This document shows positions 24,301 through 38,500 of a stretch of DNA of 64,000 bases, one piece after another (the stretch's first letter is position 1; every line of letters starts with the position of its first letter). Source of the DNA: Symsagittifera roscoffensis (Eukaryota > Xenacoelomorpha > Acoela > Convolutidae); assembly GCF_963678635.1 (NCBI RefSeq), contig NC_087064.1, positions 54,258,338-54,322,337 of the forward strand, written 5' to 3'. Below the pieces are notes generated by a model that saw nothing but the letters and a program-made list of their open reading frames with translations, searched no databases and was not told the DNA's origin. Position numbers and translations under genes: made by a program.

Positions 24301-27300
24301 TGCGCAGGATTCTAGTTGGTTTTTGAAATTCTAGGAAGACTTTAATGATGCGGTCTTTTAGAAGTTGAGGTGTGCAGGATTCTAATTGCTTTCTTACAAT
24401 TCCAAGATGATGGTATTTCTGGGTTCAGCTAGAAAATGAGGTGCGGAGGAGTTTAATTGATTTAAGAAGTTCTATGAGGCTGCTTTTGACACCATGTGAT
24501 AGAGGTTGATAAATGCAGGTTTTTTTTGGTTTTGAATATTTAAGAAGATATTTTTGATACTATCTGCTAGTGGTTGAGGTGCGCAGAATTCTCGGTGATT
24601 TTTGAAGTTCTACGAATTTTTTTTTTGGATGCGGTCTGCTAGAAGATAAGGTGCGCAGGATTGTACTTCGTTTCTCGCAATTCCAAGTTGATGCTATTTC
24701 TGCGGTCAGCTGGAAACTGAGTAGCGGATGATTCTTTTTGGTTTTTGGAAATCCTAAAAAAAAATGTTTTTGATACGGTATGCTGAAGGGTGAGCTGCAC
24801 AGGAGTCTAATTGATTTGTGAAGCTCTAAGAGGCTGATTTTGATACAATCTGCTAGAGGTTGATATATGCAGGTTTTTTATTGGTTTTGAATTTTTAAGA
24901 AGATGTTTTTGATACGATCTGCTAGTGGTTGAGGTGCGCAAGATTCTAGTTGGTTTTTGAAATTCTAGGAAGATTTTATTGATGCGGGCTGCTAGAGAAT
25001 GAGGTGCGCAAGATTCTACTTGGTTTCTTGCAAGTCCAAAATGATGTTATTTCTGCGCTCAGCTAGAAAATTGAGGTGCGGAGGATTCTTTTTGATTTTT
25101 GAATTTCTAAAAGATGTTTGATACGGTCTGCTAGATGGTGGGTTGCGCACGATTTGAGTTGGTTTTTGATTAAATATAAAAAAAATTTATTGCGATCTGC
25201 TGGAAGTTGAAGCGAGCAAGATTCTAGGAATGTTTTTAAAGTATGAGAAGTTTTTTTTTCGATGCATTCTGCTAGAGATTGAGGTGCACAGGATTCCACT
25301 TTGAAGTGCAAAAGGTTCTAGTTGGTTTTTTACGATGCGGTCGTTTAGAAGTTGAGGTGCGCAGGATTCTACTCTAGTCCTTGCAATACCAAAATGATGT
25401 TATTTCAGCAGTCAGCTAGAAATTGAGGTGAGGAGGATTCTTTTTGGTTTTTGGGATTTCTAAAAAAAATGTTTTCGATACGGTCTGCTAGTGGTTGAGG
25501 TGTGCAAGATTCTATTTGGTTTTTGAAATTCTAGGCAAATTTTAATGATGCGGTCTTTTAGAACTTGAGATGCGCAGGATTCTACTTGGTTTTTCGCAAT
25601 TCCAAGATGATGTTATTTCGGCGGTCAGCTAGAAAATCAGGTGCGGAGGATTCTTTTTGGATTTTTGAATTAACAAAAAGTTGTAATGATACGGTCTGCT
25701 GAATGTTGAGCTGCGCAGGAAGCTAACTGATTTCTGAAGTCCTATGAGGCTGCTTTTGATACGATGTGGTAGAGGCTGATATATGCAGGTTATGTTGGTT
25801 TTGGATTTCATTGATGCGGTCTTTTAGAAGTTGAGGTGCGCAGGATTCTACTTGGTTTTTCGCAATTCCAAGATGATGTTATTTTGGCGGTCAGCTAGAA
25901 ATTGAGGTGCGCTGATTTCCTTTTGGTTTTAGAATCTAGTAGATGTTTTTGATACGATCTGCTAGTGTTTGAGGTGCGCAGGATCCTAGTTGATTTTTGA
26001 GATTCGAGGAAGTTTTTTACGATGCGGTCTTTTAGAAGTTGAGGTGCGCAGGATTCTACTCTAGTCCTTGCAATACCAAAATGATGTTATTTCAGCAGTC
26101 AGCTAGAAATTGAGGTGAGGAGGATTCTTTTTGGTTTTTGGGATTTCTAAAAAAAATGTTTTCGATACGGTCTGCTGAACGTTGAGCTGAGCAGGAGTCT
26201 AATTGATTTGTGAAGCTCTAAGAGGCTGCTTTTGATACAGTCTGCTATAGTTTGATATCTGCAGGTTCTTAGTTGGTTTTGAAATTTTAAGAAGATGTTT
26301 TTGATACGATCTGCTAGTGGTTGAGGTGTGCAAGATTCTAGTTGGTTTTTGAAACTCTAGATAGATTTTAATGATGCGGTCTGCTAGATGCTGAGGTGCG
26401 CAGGATTCTAATCGGTTTCTTACAATTCCAAGATACTGTTATATCATGGGTCAGCTAGAAATTGAGGTGCGGAGGATTCTTTTTGGCTTTTGGAATTTCT
26501 AAAAAAAAATGTTTTTGATACGGTCTGCTGAAGGTTGAGCTGCGCAGGAGTCTAATTGATTTGTGCAGTTCTAAGAGGCGGCTTTTGATACAGTCTGCTA
26601 GAGGTTGCTATATGCAGGTTTTAAGTTGATTTGAACTTTTAAGAAGATGTTTTTGATACGATCAGCTAGTGGTTGAGGTGTGCAAGATTTTAGTTGGTTT
26701 TTGAAATTCTAGGAACATTCGAGTGACGCGGTCTGCTAGAAATTGAAGTGCGCACGATTCTAGTTGGTTTCTTGCAGCTGCAAGATGATGTTATTTCTCC
26801 GGTCTGCTAGAAAATTAGGTGCGGAGGATTCTTTTTGGATTTTTGAATTTACAAAAAATTGTATTGATACGGTTTGCTGAATGTTGAGCTGCACAGGAGT
26901 CTAACTGATTTCTGAAGTTCTATGAGGCTGCTTTTGATACGATGTGATAGAGTTTGATATATGCAGTTTTTTAGTTGGTTTTGAATTTTTAAGAAGATGT
27001 TTTTGATACGATCAGCTAGTGGCTGAGGTGCGCAGCTTTCAAGTTAGTTTTCGATTTTCTGAGAAAAATTTTTTGATAAGTTCTGGTGAAGGTTGAGTTA
27101 CGCAGGGTTCTAGCTGGTTTTTGAGCTTCTAAGAAAAATTTTTTATATGGTCTGCTTGAGGTTGGGATGCGCAGCATTCTATTTGGTCTTTGATTTTCTA
27201 AGATGTTTTTGATACAATCTGCTAGTGGTTGAGGTGCGCAAGATTCTAGTTGGTTTTTGAAATTCTAGGAAGATTTTATTGATGCGGGCTGCTAGAGAAT

Positions 27301-30300
27301 GAGGTGCGCAGGATTCTACTTGGTTTCTTGCAAATCCGAAATGATGTTATTTCTGCGCTCAGCTAGAAAATTGAGGTGCGGAGGATTCTTTTTGATTTTT
27401 GAATTTCTAAAAGATGTTTTACACGGTCTGCTAGATGTTGGGTTGCGCAGGATTTGAGTTGGTTTTTGATTTAATAAAAAAAAAATTTGATGAGATCTGC
27501 TGGAAGCTGAAGCGCGCAAGATTCTAGGAATGTTTTTAGAGTATGAGAAGTTTTTTTTGATGCGTTTTGCAAGAGATTGAGGTGCAAAAGATTCTAGTTG
27601 GTTTTTGAAATACTAAGAAGTTGTTTTGAAACGATCTGCTAGAAGTTGAGTTGCGCAGGATTCTTGTTGGTTTTTGAAATTCCTTGAATACTTTTTTCAT
27701 GTGGTCTGCTAGAAGTTGAGGTGTTCAGATTTTAAAGGGTTTTTGAAATTTTAAGAATTTTTTTTTGTTGAGATCTGCTAAGAGATTGAAGTGCGCAGGA
27801 TTCTAATTGCTTTTTTGATTTGTAAGAAACTTTTTGATACGGTCTGCTGGGCAGGTGGGCAGGATTCTATTTGGTTTTTGAAGTTCTGAGGGGTTGCTTT
27901 TAATGCAGTTTGCTGGAGGTTGAGGTGGGCAAGATTCTAGTTGGTTTATGAAATTCTAAGAAATTGTTTTGGAACGGTCTGCTAGATTGGAATGCGCAAG
28001 GCTCTAGTTGGTTTTTGAAATACTAAGAAGTTGTTTTGAAACGATCTGCTAGAAGTTGAGTTGCGCAGGATTCTTGTTGGTTTTTGAAATTCTTTGAATA
28101 TTTTTTTCATGTGGTGTGCTAGAAGTTGAGGTGTTCAGATTTTAAAGGGTTTTTGAAATTTTAACAAAAATTTTTTGTTGAGATCTGCTAGAGATTGAAG
28201 TGCGCAGGATTCTAATTGCTTTTTTGATTTGTAAGAAATTTTTTGATACGGTCTGCTGGGCAGGTGGGCAGGATTCTAGTTGGTTTTTGAAGTTCTGAGA
28301 AGTTGCTTTTGATACAGTTTGCTGGAGGTTGAGGTGGGCAAGATTCTAGTTGGTTTATGAAATTCTAAGAAATTGTTTTGGAACGGTCTGCTAGATTGGA
28401 ATGCGCAAGGCTCTAGTTGGTTTTTAAATTTCTAAGAAGATGGTATTGTTGTGGTCTGCTACAGGTCGAGGTGCGCAGGATTCTAGTTGGTGGGTGAATT
28501 TCTATGGAGATGTTTTTGATACGATCTGCTAGATATTGAGTTGTGCAGGATTCTAGTTAGTTTTTGATTTTCTAAGAGACATTTTTGATAAGGTCTGGAT
28601 GTTGAGTTGCGCAGGGTTGCAGCTGGTTTTTTGAGATTCTAAGAAAAAAAAATTAAACGGTCTGCTTGAGGTTGAGTTGCGCAGCATTCTAGTTGGTCTT
28701 TGGTTTTCTAAGAAGATGCTTTTGATATTGTCTGCCAAAGGTTTAGATGCGCAGGGTTCTAGTTAGTTTTTGAATTTTGACGAAAATTTTATTGATACGT
28801 TCTGCTAGAGGTGGAGGCGCGCCGGTTTTTAGTTGGTTTTTCATTTTGTAGGAATATGTTTTGAATACGGTCTGCAGGTTTTTTTTGGTTTTGAATTTTT
28901 AAGAAGATATTTTTGATACTATCTGCTAGTGGTTGAGGTGCGCAGGATTCTAGTTGGTTTTTGATTTTCTAAGAGGGTGTTTTTGATAAGGTCTGCTGGA
29001 TGTTGAGTTGCGCAGAATTCTCGGTGATTTTTGAAGTTCTACGAATTTTTTTTTTGGATGCGGTCTGCTAGAAGATAAGGTGCGCAGGATTGTACTTCGT
29101 TTCTCGCAATTCAAGTTGATGCTATTTCTGCGGTCAGCTGGAAACTGAGTAGCGGAGGATTCTTTTTGGTTTTTGGAAATCCTAAAAAAAATGTTTTTGT
29201 TACGATATGCTGAAGGGTGAGCTGCACAGGAGTCTAATTGATTTGTGAAGCTCTAAGAGGCTGATTTTGATACAATCTGCTAGAGGTTGATATATGCAGG
29301 TTTTTTTATTGGTTTTGAAATTTAAGAAGATGTTTTTGATACGAACTGCTAGTGATTGAGGTGCGAAGGATTCTTGTTGGTTTTTGAAATTCCTTGAATA
29401 TTTTTTTCATGTGGTCTGCTAGAAGTTGAGGTGTTCAGATTTTAAGGGGTTTTTGAAATTTTAAGAAAAATTTTTTGTTGAGATCTGCTAGAGATTGAAG
29501 TGCGCAGGATTCAAATTGCTTTTTTGATTTGTAAGAAATTTTTTGATACGGTCTGCTGGGCAGGTGGGCAGGATTCTAGTTGGTTTTTGAAGTTCTGAGA
29601 GGTTGCTTTTGATACAGTTTGCTGGAGGTTGAGGTGGGCAAGATTCTAGTTGGTTTATGAAATTCTAAGAAATTGTTTTGGAACGGTCTGCTAGATTGGA
29701 ATGCGCAAGGCTCTAGTTGGTTTTTAAATTTCTAAAAAGATGGTATTGTTGTGGTCTATTACAGGTCGAGGTGCGCAGGATTCTAGTTGGTGGGTGAATT
29801 TCTATGGAGATGTTTTTGATACGATCTGCTAGATATTGAGTTGTGCATGATTCTAGTTAGTTTTTGATTTTCTAAGAGATATTTTTGATAAGGTCTGCTG
29901 GATGTTGAGTTGCTCAGGGTTGCAGCTGGTTTTTTGAGATTCTAAGAAAAAAAAATTATACGGTCTGCTTGAGGTTGAGTTGCGCAGCATTCTAGTTGGT
30001 CTTTGGTTTTCTAAGAAGATGCTTTTGATATTGTCTGCCAAAGGTTTAGATGCGCAGGGTTCTAGTTAGTTTTTGAATTTTGACGAAAATTTTATTGTTA
30101 CGTTCTGCTAGAGGTGGAGGCGCGCCGGTTTTTAGTTGGTTTTTCATTTTGTAGGAATATGTTTTGAATACGGTCTGCTAAAAGTTTAGCTGCTTAGGAT
30201 TCTAGTTGGTTTTTCAAATTCTAGGAAGACTTTAATGATGCGGTCTTTTAGAAGTTGAGGTGTGCAGGATTCTAATTGCTTTCTTACAATTCCAAGATGA

Positions 30301-33300
30301 TGGTATTTCTGGGTTCAGCTAGAAAATGAGGTGCGGAGGAGTCTAATTGATTTAAGAAGTTCTATGAGGCTGCTTTTGACACCATGTGATAGAGGTTGAT
30401 AAATGCAGGTTTTTTTTGGTTTTGAATATTTAAGAAGATATTTTTGATACTATCTGCTAGTGGTTGAGGTGCGCAGGATTCTAGTTGGTTTTTGATTTTC
30501 TAAGAGGGTGTTTTTGATAAGGTCTGCTGGATGTTGATTTGCGCAGAATTCTCGGTGATTTTTGAAGTTCTACGAATTTTTTTTTTGGATGCGGTCTGCT
30601 AGAAGATAAGATGCGCAGGATTGTACTTCGTTTCTCGCAATTCCAAGTTGATGCTATTTCTGCGGTCAGCTGGAAACTGAGTAGCGGATGATTCTTTTTG
30701 GTTTTTGGAAATCCTAAAAAAAAATGATTTTGATACGGTATGCTGAAGGGTGAGCTGCACAGGAGTCTAATTGATTTGTGAAGCTCTAAGAGGCTGATTT
30801 TGATACAATCTGCTAGAGGTTGATATATGCAGGTTTTTTTATTGGTTTTGAATTTTTAAGAAGATGTTTTTGATACGATCTGCTAGTGGTTGAGGTGCGC
30901 AAGATTCTAGTTGGTTTTTGAAATTCTAGGAAGATTTTATTGATGCGGGCTGCTAGATAATGAGGTGCGCAAGATTCTACTTCGTTTCTTGCAAGTCCAA
31001 AATGATGTTATTTCTGCGCTCAGCTAGAAAATTGAGGTGCGGAGGATTCTTTTTGATTTTTGAATTTCTAAAAGATGTTTGATACGGTCTGCTAGATGGT
31101 GGGTTGCGCACGATTTGAGTTGGTTTTTGATTAAATATAAAAAAAATTTATTGCGATCTGCTGGAAGTTGAAGCGAGCAAGATTCTAGGAATGTTTTTAA
31201 AGTATGAGAAGTTTTTTTTCGATGCATTCTGCTAGAGATTGAGGTGCACAGGATTCCACTTTGAAGTGCAAAAGGTTCTAGTTGGTTTTTTACGATGCGG
31301 TCTTTTAGAAGTTGAGGTGCGCAGGATTCTACTCTAGTCCTTGCAATACCAAAATGATGTTATTTCAGCAGTCAGCTAGAAATTGAGGTGAGGAGGATTC
31401 TTTTTGGTTTTTGGGATTTCTAAAAAAAATGTTTTCGATACGGTCTGCTAGTGGTTGAGGTGTGCAAGATTCTATTTGGTTTTTGAAATTCTAGGAAAAT
31501 TTTAATGATGCGGTCTTTTAGAACTTGAGATGCGCAGGATTCTACTTGGTTTTTCGCAATTCCAAGATGATGTTATTTCGGCGGTCAGCTAGAAAATCAG
31601 GTGCGGAGGATTCTTTTTGGATTTTTGAATTAACAAAAAGTTGTATTGATACGGTCTGCTGAATGTTGAGCTGCGCAGGAGGCTAACTGATTTCTGAAGT
31701 CCTATGAGGCTGCTTTTGATACGATGTGGTAGAGGCTGATATATGCAGGTTATGTTGGTTTTGGATTTCATTGATGCGGTCTTTTAGAAGTTGAGGTGCG
31801 CAGGATTCTACTTGGTTTTTCGCAATTCCAAGATGATGTTATTTTGGCGGTCAGCTAGAAATTGAGGTGCGCTGATTTCTTTTTGGTTTTAGAATCTAGT
31901 AGATGTTTTTGATACGATCTGCTAGTGTTTGAGGTGCGCAGGATCCTAGTTGATTTTTGAGATTCGAGGAAGTTTTTTACGATGCGGTCTTTTAGAAGTT
32001 GAGGTGCGCAGGATTCTACTCTAGTCCTTGCAATACCAAAATGATGTTATTTCAGCAGTCAGCTAGAAATTGAGGTGAGGAGGATTCTTTTTGGTTTTTG
32101 GGATTTCTAAAAAAAATGTTTTCGATACGGTCTGCTAGTGGTTGAGGTGTGCAAGATTCTATTTGGTTTTTGAAATTCTAGGAAAATTTTAATGATGCGG
32201 TCTTTTAGAACTTGAGATGCGCAGGATTCTACTTGGTTTTTCGCAATTCCAAGATAATGTTATTTTGGCGGTCAGCTAGAAAATCAGGTGAGGAGGATTC
32301 TTTTTGGATTTTTGAATTAACAAAAAGTTGTATTGATACGGTCTGCTGAATGTTGAGCTGCGCAGGAGGCTAACTGATTTCTGAAGTCCTATGAGGCTGC
32401 TTTTGATACAGTCTGCTAGAGGTTGCTATATGCAGGTTTTAAGTTGATTTGATCTTTTAAGAAGATGTTTTGGATACGATCAGCTAGTGGTTGAGGTGTG
32501 CAAGATTGTAGTTGGTTTTTAAAATTCTAGGAACATTCGAGTGACGCGGTCTGCTAGAAATTGAAGTGCGCAGGATTCTAGTTGACTTCTTGCAGCTGCA
32601 AGTTAATGTTATTTCTCCGGTCTGCTAGAAAATTAGGTGCGGAGGATTCTTTTTGGATTTTTGAATTTACAAAAAATTGTATTGATACGGTTTGCTGAAT
32701 GTTGAGCTGCACAGGAGTCTAACTGATTTCTGAAGTTCTATGAGGCTGGTTTTGATACGATGTGATAGAGGTTGATATATGCAGGTTTTTAGTTGGTTTT
32801 GAATTTTTAAGAAGATGTTTTTGATACGATCAGCTAGTGGTTGAGGTGTGCAAGATTCTAGTTGGTTTTTGAAACTCTAGATAGATTTTAATGATGCGGT
32901 CTGCTAGATGCTGAGGTGCGCAGGATTCTACTCTAGTCCTTGCAATACCAAAATGATGTTATTTCAGCAGTCAGCTAGAAATTGAGGTGAGGAGGATTCT
33001 TTTTGGTTTTTGGGATTTCTAAAAAAAATGTTTTCGATACGGTCTGCTAGTGGTTGAGGTGTGCAAGATTCTATTTGGTTTTTGAAATTCTAGGAAAATT
33101 TTAATGATGCGGTCTTTTAGAACTTGAGAGACGCAGGATTCTACTTGGTTTTTCGCAATTCCAAGATGATGTTATTTCGGCGGTCAGCTAGAAAATCAGG
33201 TGCGGAGGATTCTTTTTGGATTTTTGAATTAACAAAAAGTTGTATTGATACGGTCTGCTGAACGTTGAGCTGCGCAGGAGTCTAATTGATTTGTGAAGCT

Positions 33301-35500
33301 CTAAGAGGCTGCTTTTGATACAGTCTGCTATAGGTTGATATCTGCAGGTTCTTAGTTGGTTTTGAAATTTTAAGAAGATGTTTTTGATACGATCTGCTAG
33401 TGGTTGAGGTGTGCAAGATTCTAGTTGGTTTTTGAAACTCTAGATAGATTTTAATGATGCGGTCTGCTAGATGCTGAGGTGCGCAGGATTCTAATCGGTT
33501 TCCTACAATTCCAAGATAATGTTATATCATCGGTCAGCTAGAAATTGAGGTGCGGAGGATTCTTTTTGGCTTTTGGAATTTCTAAAAAAAAATGTTTTTG
33601 ATACGGTCTGCTGAAGGTTGAGCTCCGCAGGAGTCTAATTGATTTGTGCAGTTCTAAGAGGCGGCTTTTGATACAGTCTGCTAGAGGTTGCTATATGCAG
33701 GTTTTAAGTTGATTTGAACTTTTAAGAAGATGTTTTTGATACGATCAGCTAGTGGTTGAGGTGTGCAAGATTTTAGTTGGTTTTTGAAATTCTAGGAACA
33801 TTCGAGTGACGCGGTCTGCTAGAAATTGAAGTGCGCAGGATTCTAGTTGGTTTCTTGCAGCTGCAAGATGATGTTATTTCTCCGGTCTGCTAGAAAATTA
33901 GGTGCGGAGGATTCTTTTTGGATTTTTGAATTTACAAAAAATTGTATTGATACGGTTTGCTGAATGTTGAGCTGCACAGGAGTCTATCTGATTTCTGAAG
34001 TTCTATGAGGCTGGTTTTGATACGATGTGATAGAAGTTGATATATGCAGGTTTTTAGTTGGTTTTGAATTTTTAAGAAGATGTTTTTGATACGATCAGCT
34101 AGTGGTTGAGGTGTGCAAGATTCTAGTTGGTTTTTGAAACTCTAGATAGATTTTAATGATGCGGTCTGCTAGATGCTGAGGTGCGCAGGATTCTACTCTT
34201 GTCCTTGCAATACCAAAATGATGTTATTTCAGCAGCCAGCTAGAAATTGAGGTGAGGAGGATTCTTTTTGGTTTTTGGGATTTCTAAAAAAAATGTTTTC
34301 GATACGGTCTGCTAGTGGTTGAGGTGTGCAAGATTCTATTTGGTTTTTGAAATTCTAGGAAAATTTTAATGATGCGGTCTTTTAGAACCTGAAATGCGCA
34401 GGGATCTACTTGGTTTTTCGCAATTCCAAGATGATGTTATTTCGGCGGTCAGCTAGAAAATCAGGTGCGAAGGATTCTTTTTGGATTTTTGAATTAACAA
34501 AAAGTTGTATTGATACGGTCTGCTGAATGTTGAGCTGCGCAGGAGGCTAACTGATTTCTGAAGTCCTATGAGGCTGCTTTTGATACAGTCTGCTAGAGGT
34601 TGCTATATGCAGGTATTAAGTTGATTTGAACTTTTAAGAAGATGTTTTTGATACGATCAGCTAGTGGTTGAGGTGTGCAAGATTGTAGTTGGTTTTTGAA
34701 ATTCTAGGAACATTCGAGTGACGCGGTCTGCTAGAAATTGAAGTGCGCAGGATTCTAGTTGGTTTCTTGCAGCTGCAAGATGATTTTATTTCTCCGGTCT
34801 GCTAGAAAATCAGGTGCGGAGGATTCTTTTTGGATATTTGAATTTACAAAAAATTGTATTGATACGGTTTGCTGAATGTTGAGCTGCACAGGAGTCTAAC
34901 TGATTTCTGAAGTGCTATGAGGCTGCTTTTGATACGATGTGATAGAGGTTGATATATGCAGGTTTTTAGTTGGTTTTGAATTTTTAAGAAGATGTTTTTG
35001 ATACGATCAGCTAGTGGTTGAGGTGTGCAAGATTCTAGTTGGTTTTTGAAACTCTAGATAGATTTTAATGATGCGGTCTGTTAGATGCTGAGGTGCGCAG
35101 GATTCTAATCGGTTTCTTACAATTCCAAGATAATGTTATATCATCGGTCAGCTAGAAATTGAGGTGCGGAGGATTCTTTTTGGTTTTTGGAATTTCTAAA
35201 AAAAAATGTTTTTGATACGGTCTGCTGAAGGTTGAGCTGCGCAGGAGTCTAATTGATTTGTGCAGTTCTAAGAGGCGGCTTTTGATACAGTCTGCTAGAG
35301 GTTGCTATATGCAGGTTTTAAGTTGATTTGAAATTTTAAGAAGATGTTTTTGATACGATCTGCTAGTGGTTGAGGTGTGCAAGATTCTAGTTGGTTTTTG
35401 AAACTCTAGATAGATTTTAATGATGCGGTCTGCTAGATGCTGAGGTGCGCAGGATTCTAATCGGTTTCTTACAATTCCAAGATAATGTTTTATCATCGGT
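24300..35500 (+). repeat. Satellite mosaic of recurring 4.6-6 kb super-units
   Basis: The modules of the 8-kb blocks recur here in partly new orders. The module holding AGAAAATCAGGTGCGG then TGGATTTTTGAATTAAC occurs near 12,880, 21,040, 25,630, 31,590 and 38,170, with spacings of about 8158, 4595, 5960 and 6580 bp. The region 24,580-26,000 matches 30,540-31,960 at an offset of 5960 bp. Just upstream the offset is about 70 bp smaller, so the second copy carries one extra monomer. A sub-cluster with GAACATTCGAGTGACGCGG recurs at about 32,527, 33,792 and 34,704 (spacings about 1265 and 912 bp). The array therefore has nested periods of 70, about 475, about 1000 and several thousand bp. Confidence 0.82.
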
Positions 35501-38500
35501 CAGCTAGAAATTGAGGTGCGGAGGATTCTTTTTGATTTTTGAATTTCTAAAAGATGTTTGATACGGTCTGCTAGATGGTGGGTTGCGCACGATTTGAGTT
35601 GGTTTTTGATTAAATATAAAAAAAATTTATTGCGATCTGCTGGAAGTTGAAGCGAGCAAGATTCTAGGAATGTTTTTAAAGTATGAGAAGTTTTTTTTTC
35701 GATGCATTCTGCTAGAGATTGAGGTGCACAGGATTCCACTTTGAAGTGCAAAAGGTTCTAGTTGGTTTTTTACGATGCGGTCTTTTAGAAGTTGAGGTGC
35801 GCAGGATTCTACTCTAGTCCTTGCAATACCAAAATGATGTTATTTCAGCAGTCAGCTAGAAATTGAGGTGAGGAGGATTCTTTTTGGTTTTTGGGATTTC
35901 TAAAAAAAATGTTTTCGATACGGTCTGCTAGTGGTTGAGGTGTGCAAGATTCTAGTTGGTTTTTGAAATACTAAGAAGTTGTTTTGAAACGATCTGCTAG
36001 AAGTTGAGTTGCGCAGGATTCTTGTTGGTTTTTGAAATTCCTTGAATATTTTTTTCATGTGGTCTGCTAGAAGTTGAGGTGTTCAGATTTTAAAGGGTTT
36101 TTGAAATTTTAAGAAATTTTTTTTGTTGAGATCTGCTAAGAGATTGAAGTGCGCAGGATTCTAATTGCTTTTTTGATTTGTAAGAAACTTTTTGATACGG
36201 TCTGCTGGGCAGGTGGGCAGGATTCTATTTGGTTTTTGAAGTTCTGAGGGGTTGCTTTTAATGCAGTTTGCTGGAGGTTGAGGTGGGCAAGATTCTAGTT
36301 GGTTTATGAAATTCTAAGAAATTGTTTTGGAACGGTCTGCTAGATTGGAATGCGCAAGGCTCTAGTTGGTTTTTAAATTTCTAAGAAGATGGTATTGTTG
36401 TGGTCTGCTACAGGTCGAGGTGCGCAGGATTCTAGTTGGTGGGTGAATTTCTATGGAGATGTTTTTGATACTATCTGCTAGTGGTTGAGGTGCGCAGGAT
36501 TCTAGTTGGTTTTTGATTTTCTAAGAGGGTGTTTTTGATAAGGTCTGCTGGATGTTGAGTTGCGCAGAATTCTCGGTGATTTTTGAAGTTCTACGAACTT
36601 TTTTTTGGATGCGGTCTGCTAGAAGATAAGGTGCGCAGGATTGTACTTCGTTTCTCGCAATTCCAAGTTGATGCTATTTCTGCGGTCAGCTGGAAACTGA
36701 GTAGCGGAGGATTCTTTTTGGTTTTTGGAAATCCTAAAAAAAAATGTTTTTGATACGGTATGCTGAAGGGTGAGCTGCACAGGAGTCTAATTGATTTGTG
36801 AAGCTCTAAGAGGCTGATTTTGATACAATCTGCTAGAGGTTGATATATGCAGGTTTTTTTATTGGTTTTGAATTTTAAGAAGATGTTTTTGATACGATCT
36901 GCTAGTGGTTGAGGTGCGCAAGATTCTAGTTGGTTTTTGAAATTCTAAGAAATTGTTTTGGAACGGTCTGCTAGATTGGAATGCGCAAGGCTCTAGTTGG
37001 CTTTTAAATTTCTAAGAAGATGGTATTGTTGTGGTCTGCTACAGGTCGAGGTGCGCAGGATTCTAGTTGGTGGGTGAATTTCTATGGAAATGTTTTTGAT
37101 ACTATCTGCTAGTGGTTGAGGTGCGCAGGATTCTAGTTGGTTTTTGATTTTCTAAGAGGGTGTTTTTGATAAGGTCTGCTGGATATTGAGTTGCGCAGAA
37201 TTCTCGGTGATTTTTGAAGTTCTACGAATTTTTTTTTGGATGCGGTCTGCTAGAAGATAAGGTGCGCAGGATTGTACTTCGTTTCTCGCAATTCCAAGTT
37301 GATGCTATTTCTGCGGTCAGCTGGAAACTGAGTAGCGGAGGATTCTTTTTGGTTTTTGGAAATCCTAAAAAAAATGTTTTTGATACGGTATGCTGAAGGG
37401 TGAGCTGCACAGGAGTCTAATTGATTTGTGAAGCTCTAAGAGGCTGATTTTGATACAATCTGCTAGAGGTTGATATATGCAGGTTTTTTATTGGTTTTGA
37501 AATTTTAAGAAGATTTTATTGATGCGGGCTGCTAGAGAATGAGGTGCGCAAGATTCTACTTGGTTTCTTGCAAGTCCAAAATGATGTTATTTCTGCGCTC
37601 AGCTAGAAAATTGAGGTGCGGAGGATTCTTTTTGATTTTTGAATTTCTAAAAGATGTTTGATACGGTCTGCTAGATGGTGGGTTGCGCACGATTTGAGTT
37701 GGTTTTTGATTAAATATAAAAAAAATTTATTGCGATCTGCTGGAAGTTGAAGCGAGCAAGATTCTAGGAATGTTTTTAAAGTATGAGAAGTTTTTTTTTC
37801 GATGCATTCTGCTAGAGATTGAGGTGCACAGGATTCCACTTTGAAGTGCAAAAGGTTCTAGTTGGTTTTTTACGATGCGGTCTTTTAGAAGTTGAGATGC
37901 GCAGGATTCTACTCTAGTCCTTGCAATACCAAAATGATGTTATTTCAGCAGTCAGCTAGAAATTGAGGTGAGGAGGATTCTTTTTGGTTTTTGGGATTTC
38001 TAAAAAAAATGTTTTCGATACGGTCTGTTAGTGGTTGAGGTGAGCAAGATTCTATTTGGTTTTTGAAATTCTAGGAAAATTTTAATGATGCGGTCTTTTA
38101 GAATTTGAGATGCGCAGGATTCTACTTGGTTTTTCGCAATTCCAAGATGATGTTATTTCGGCGGTCAGCTAGAAAATCAGGTGCGGAGGATTCTTTTTGG
38201 ATTTTTGAATTAACAAAAAGTTGTATTGATACGGTCTGCTGAATGTTGAGCTGCGCAGGAGGGTAACTGATTTCTGAAGTCCTATGAGGCTGCTTTTGAT
38301 ACGATGTGGTAGAGGCTGATATATGCAGGTTATGTTGGTTTTGGATTTCATTGATGCGGTCTTTTAGAAGTTGAGGTGCGCAGGATTCTACTTGGTTTTT
38401 CGCAATTCCAAGATGATGTTATTTCGGCGGTCAGCTAGAAATTGAGGTGCGCTGATTTCTTTTTGGTTTTAGAATCTAGTAGATGTTTTTGATACGATCT

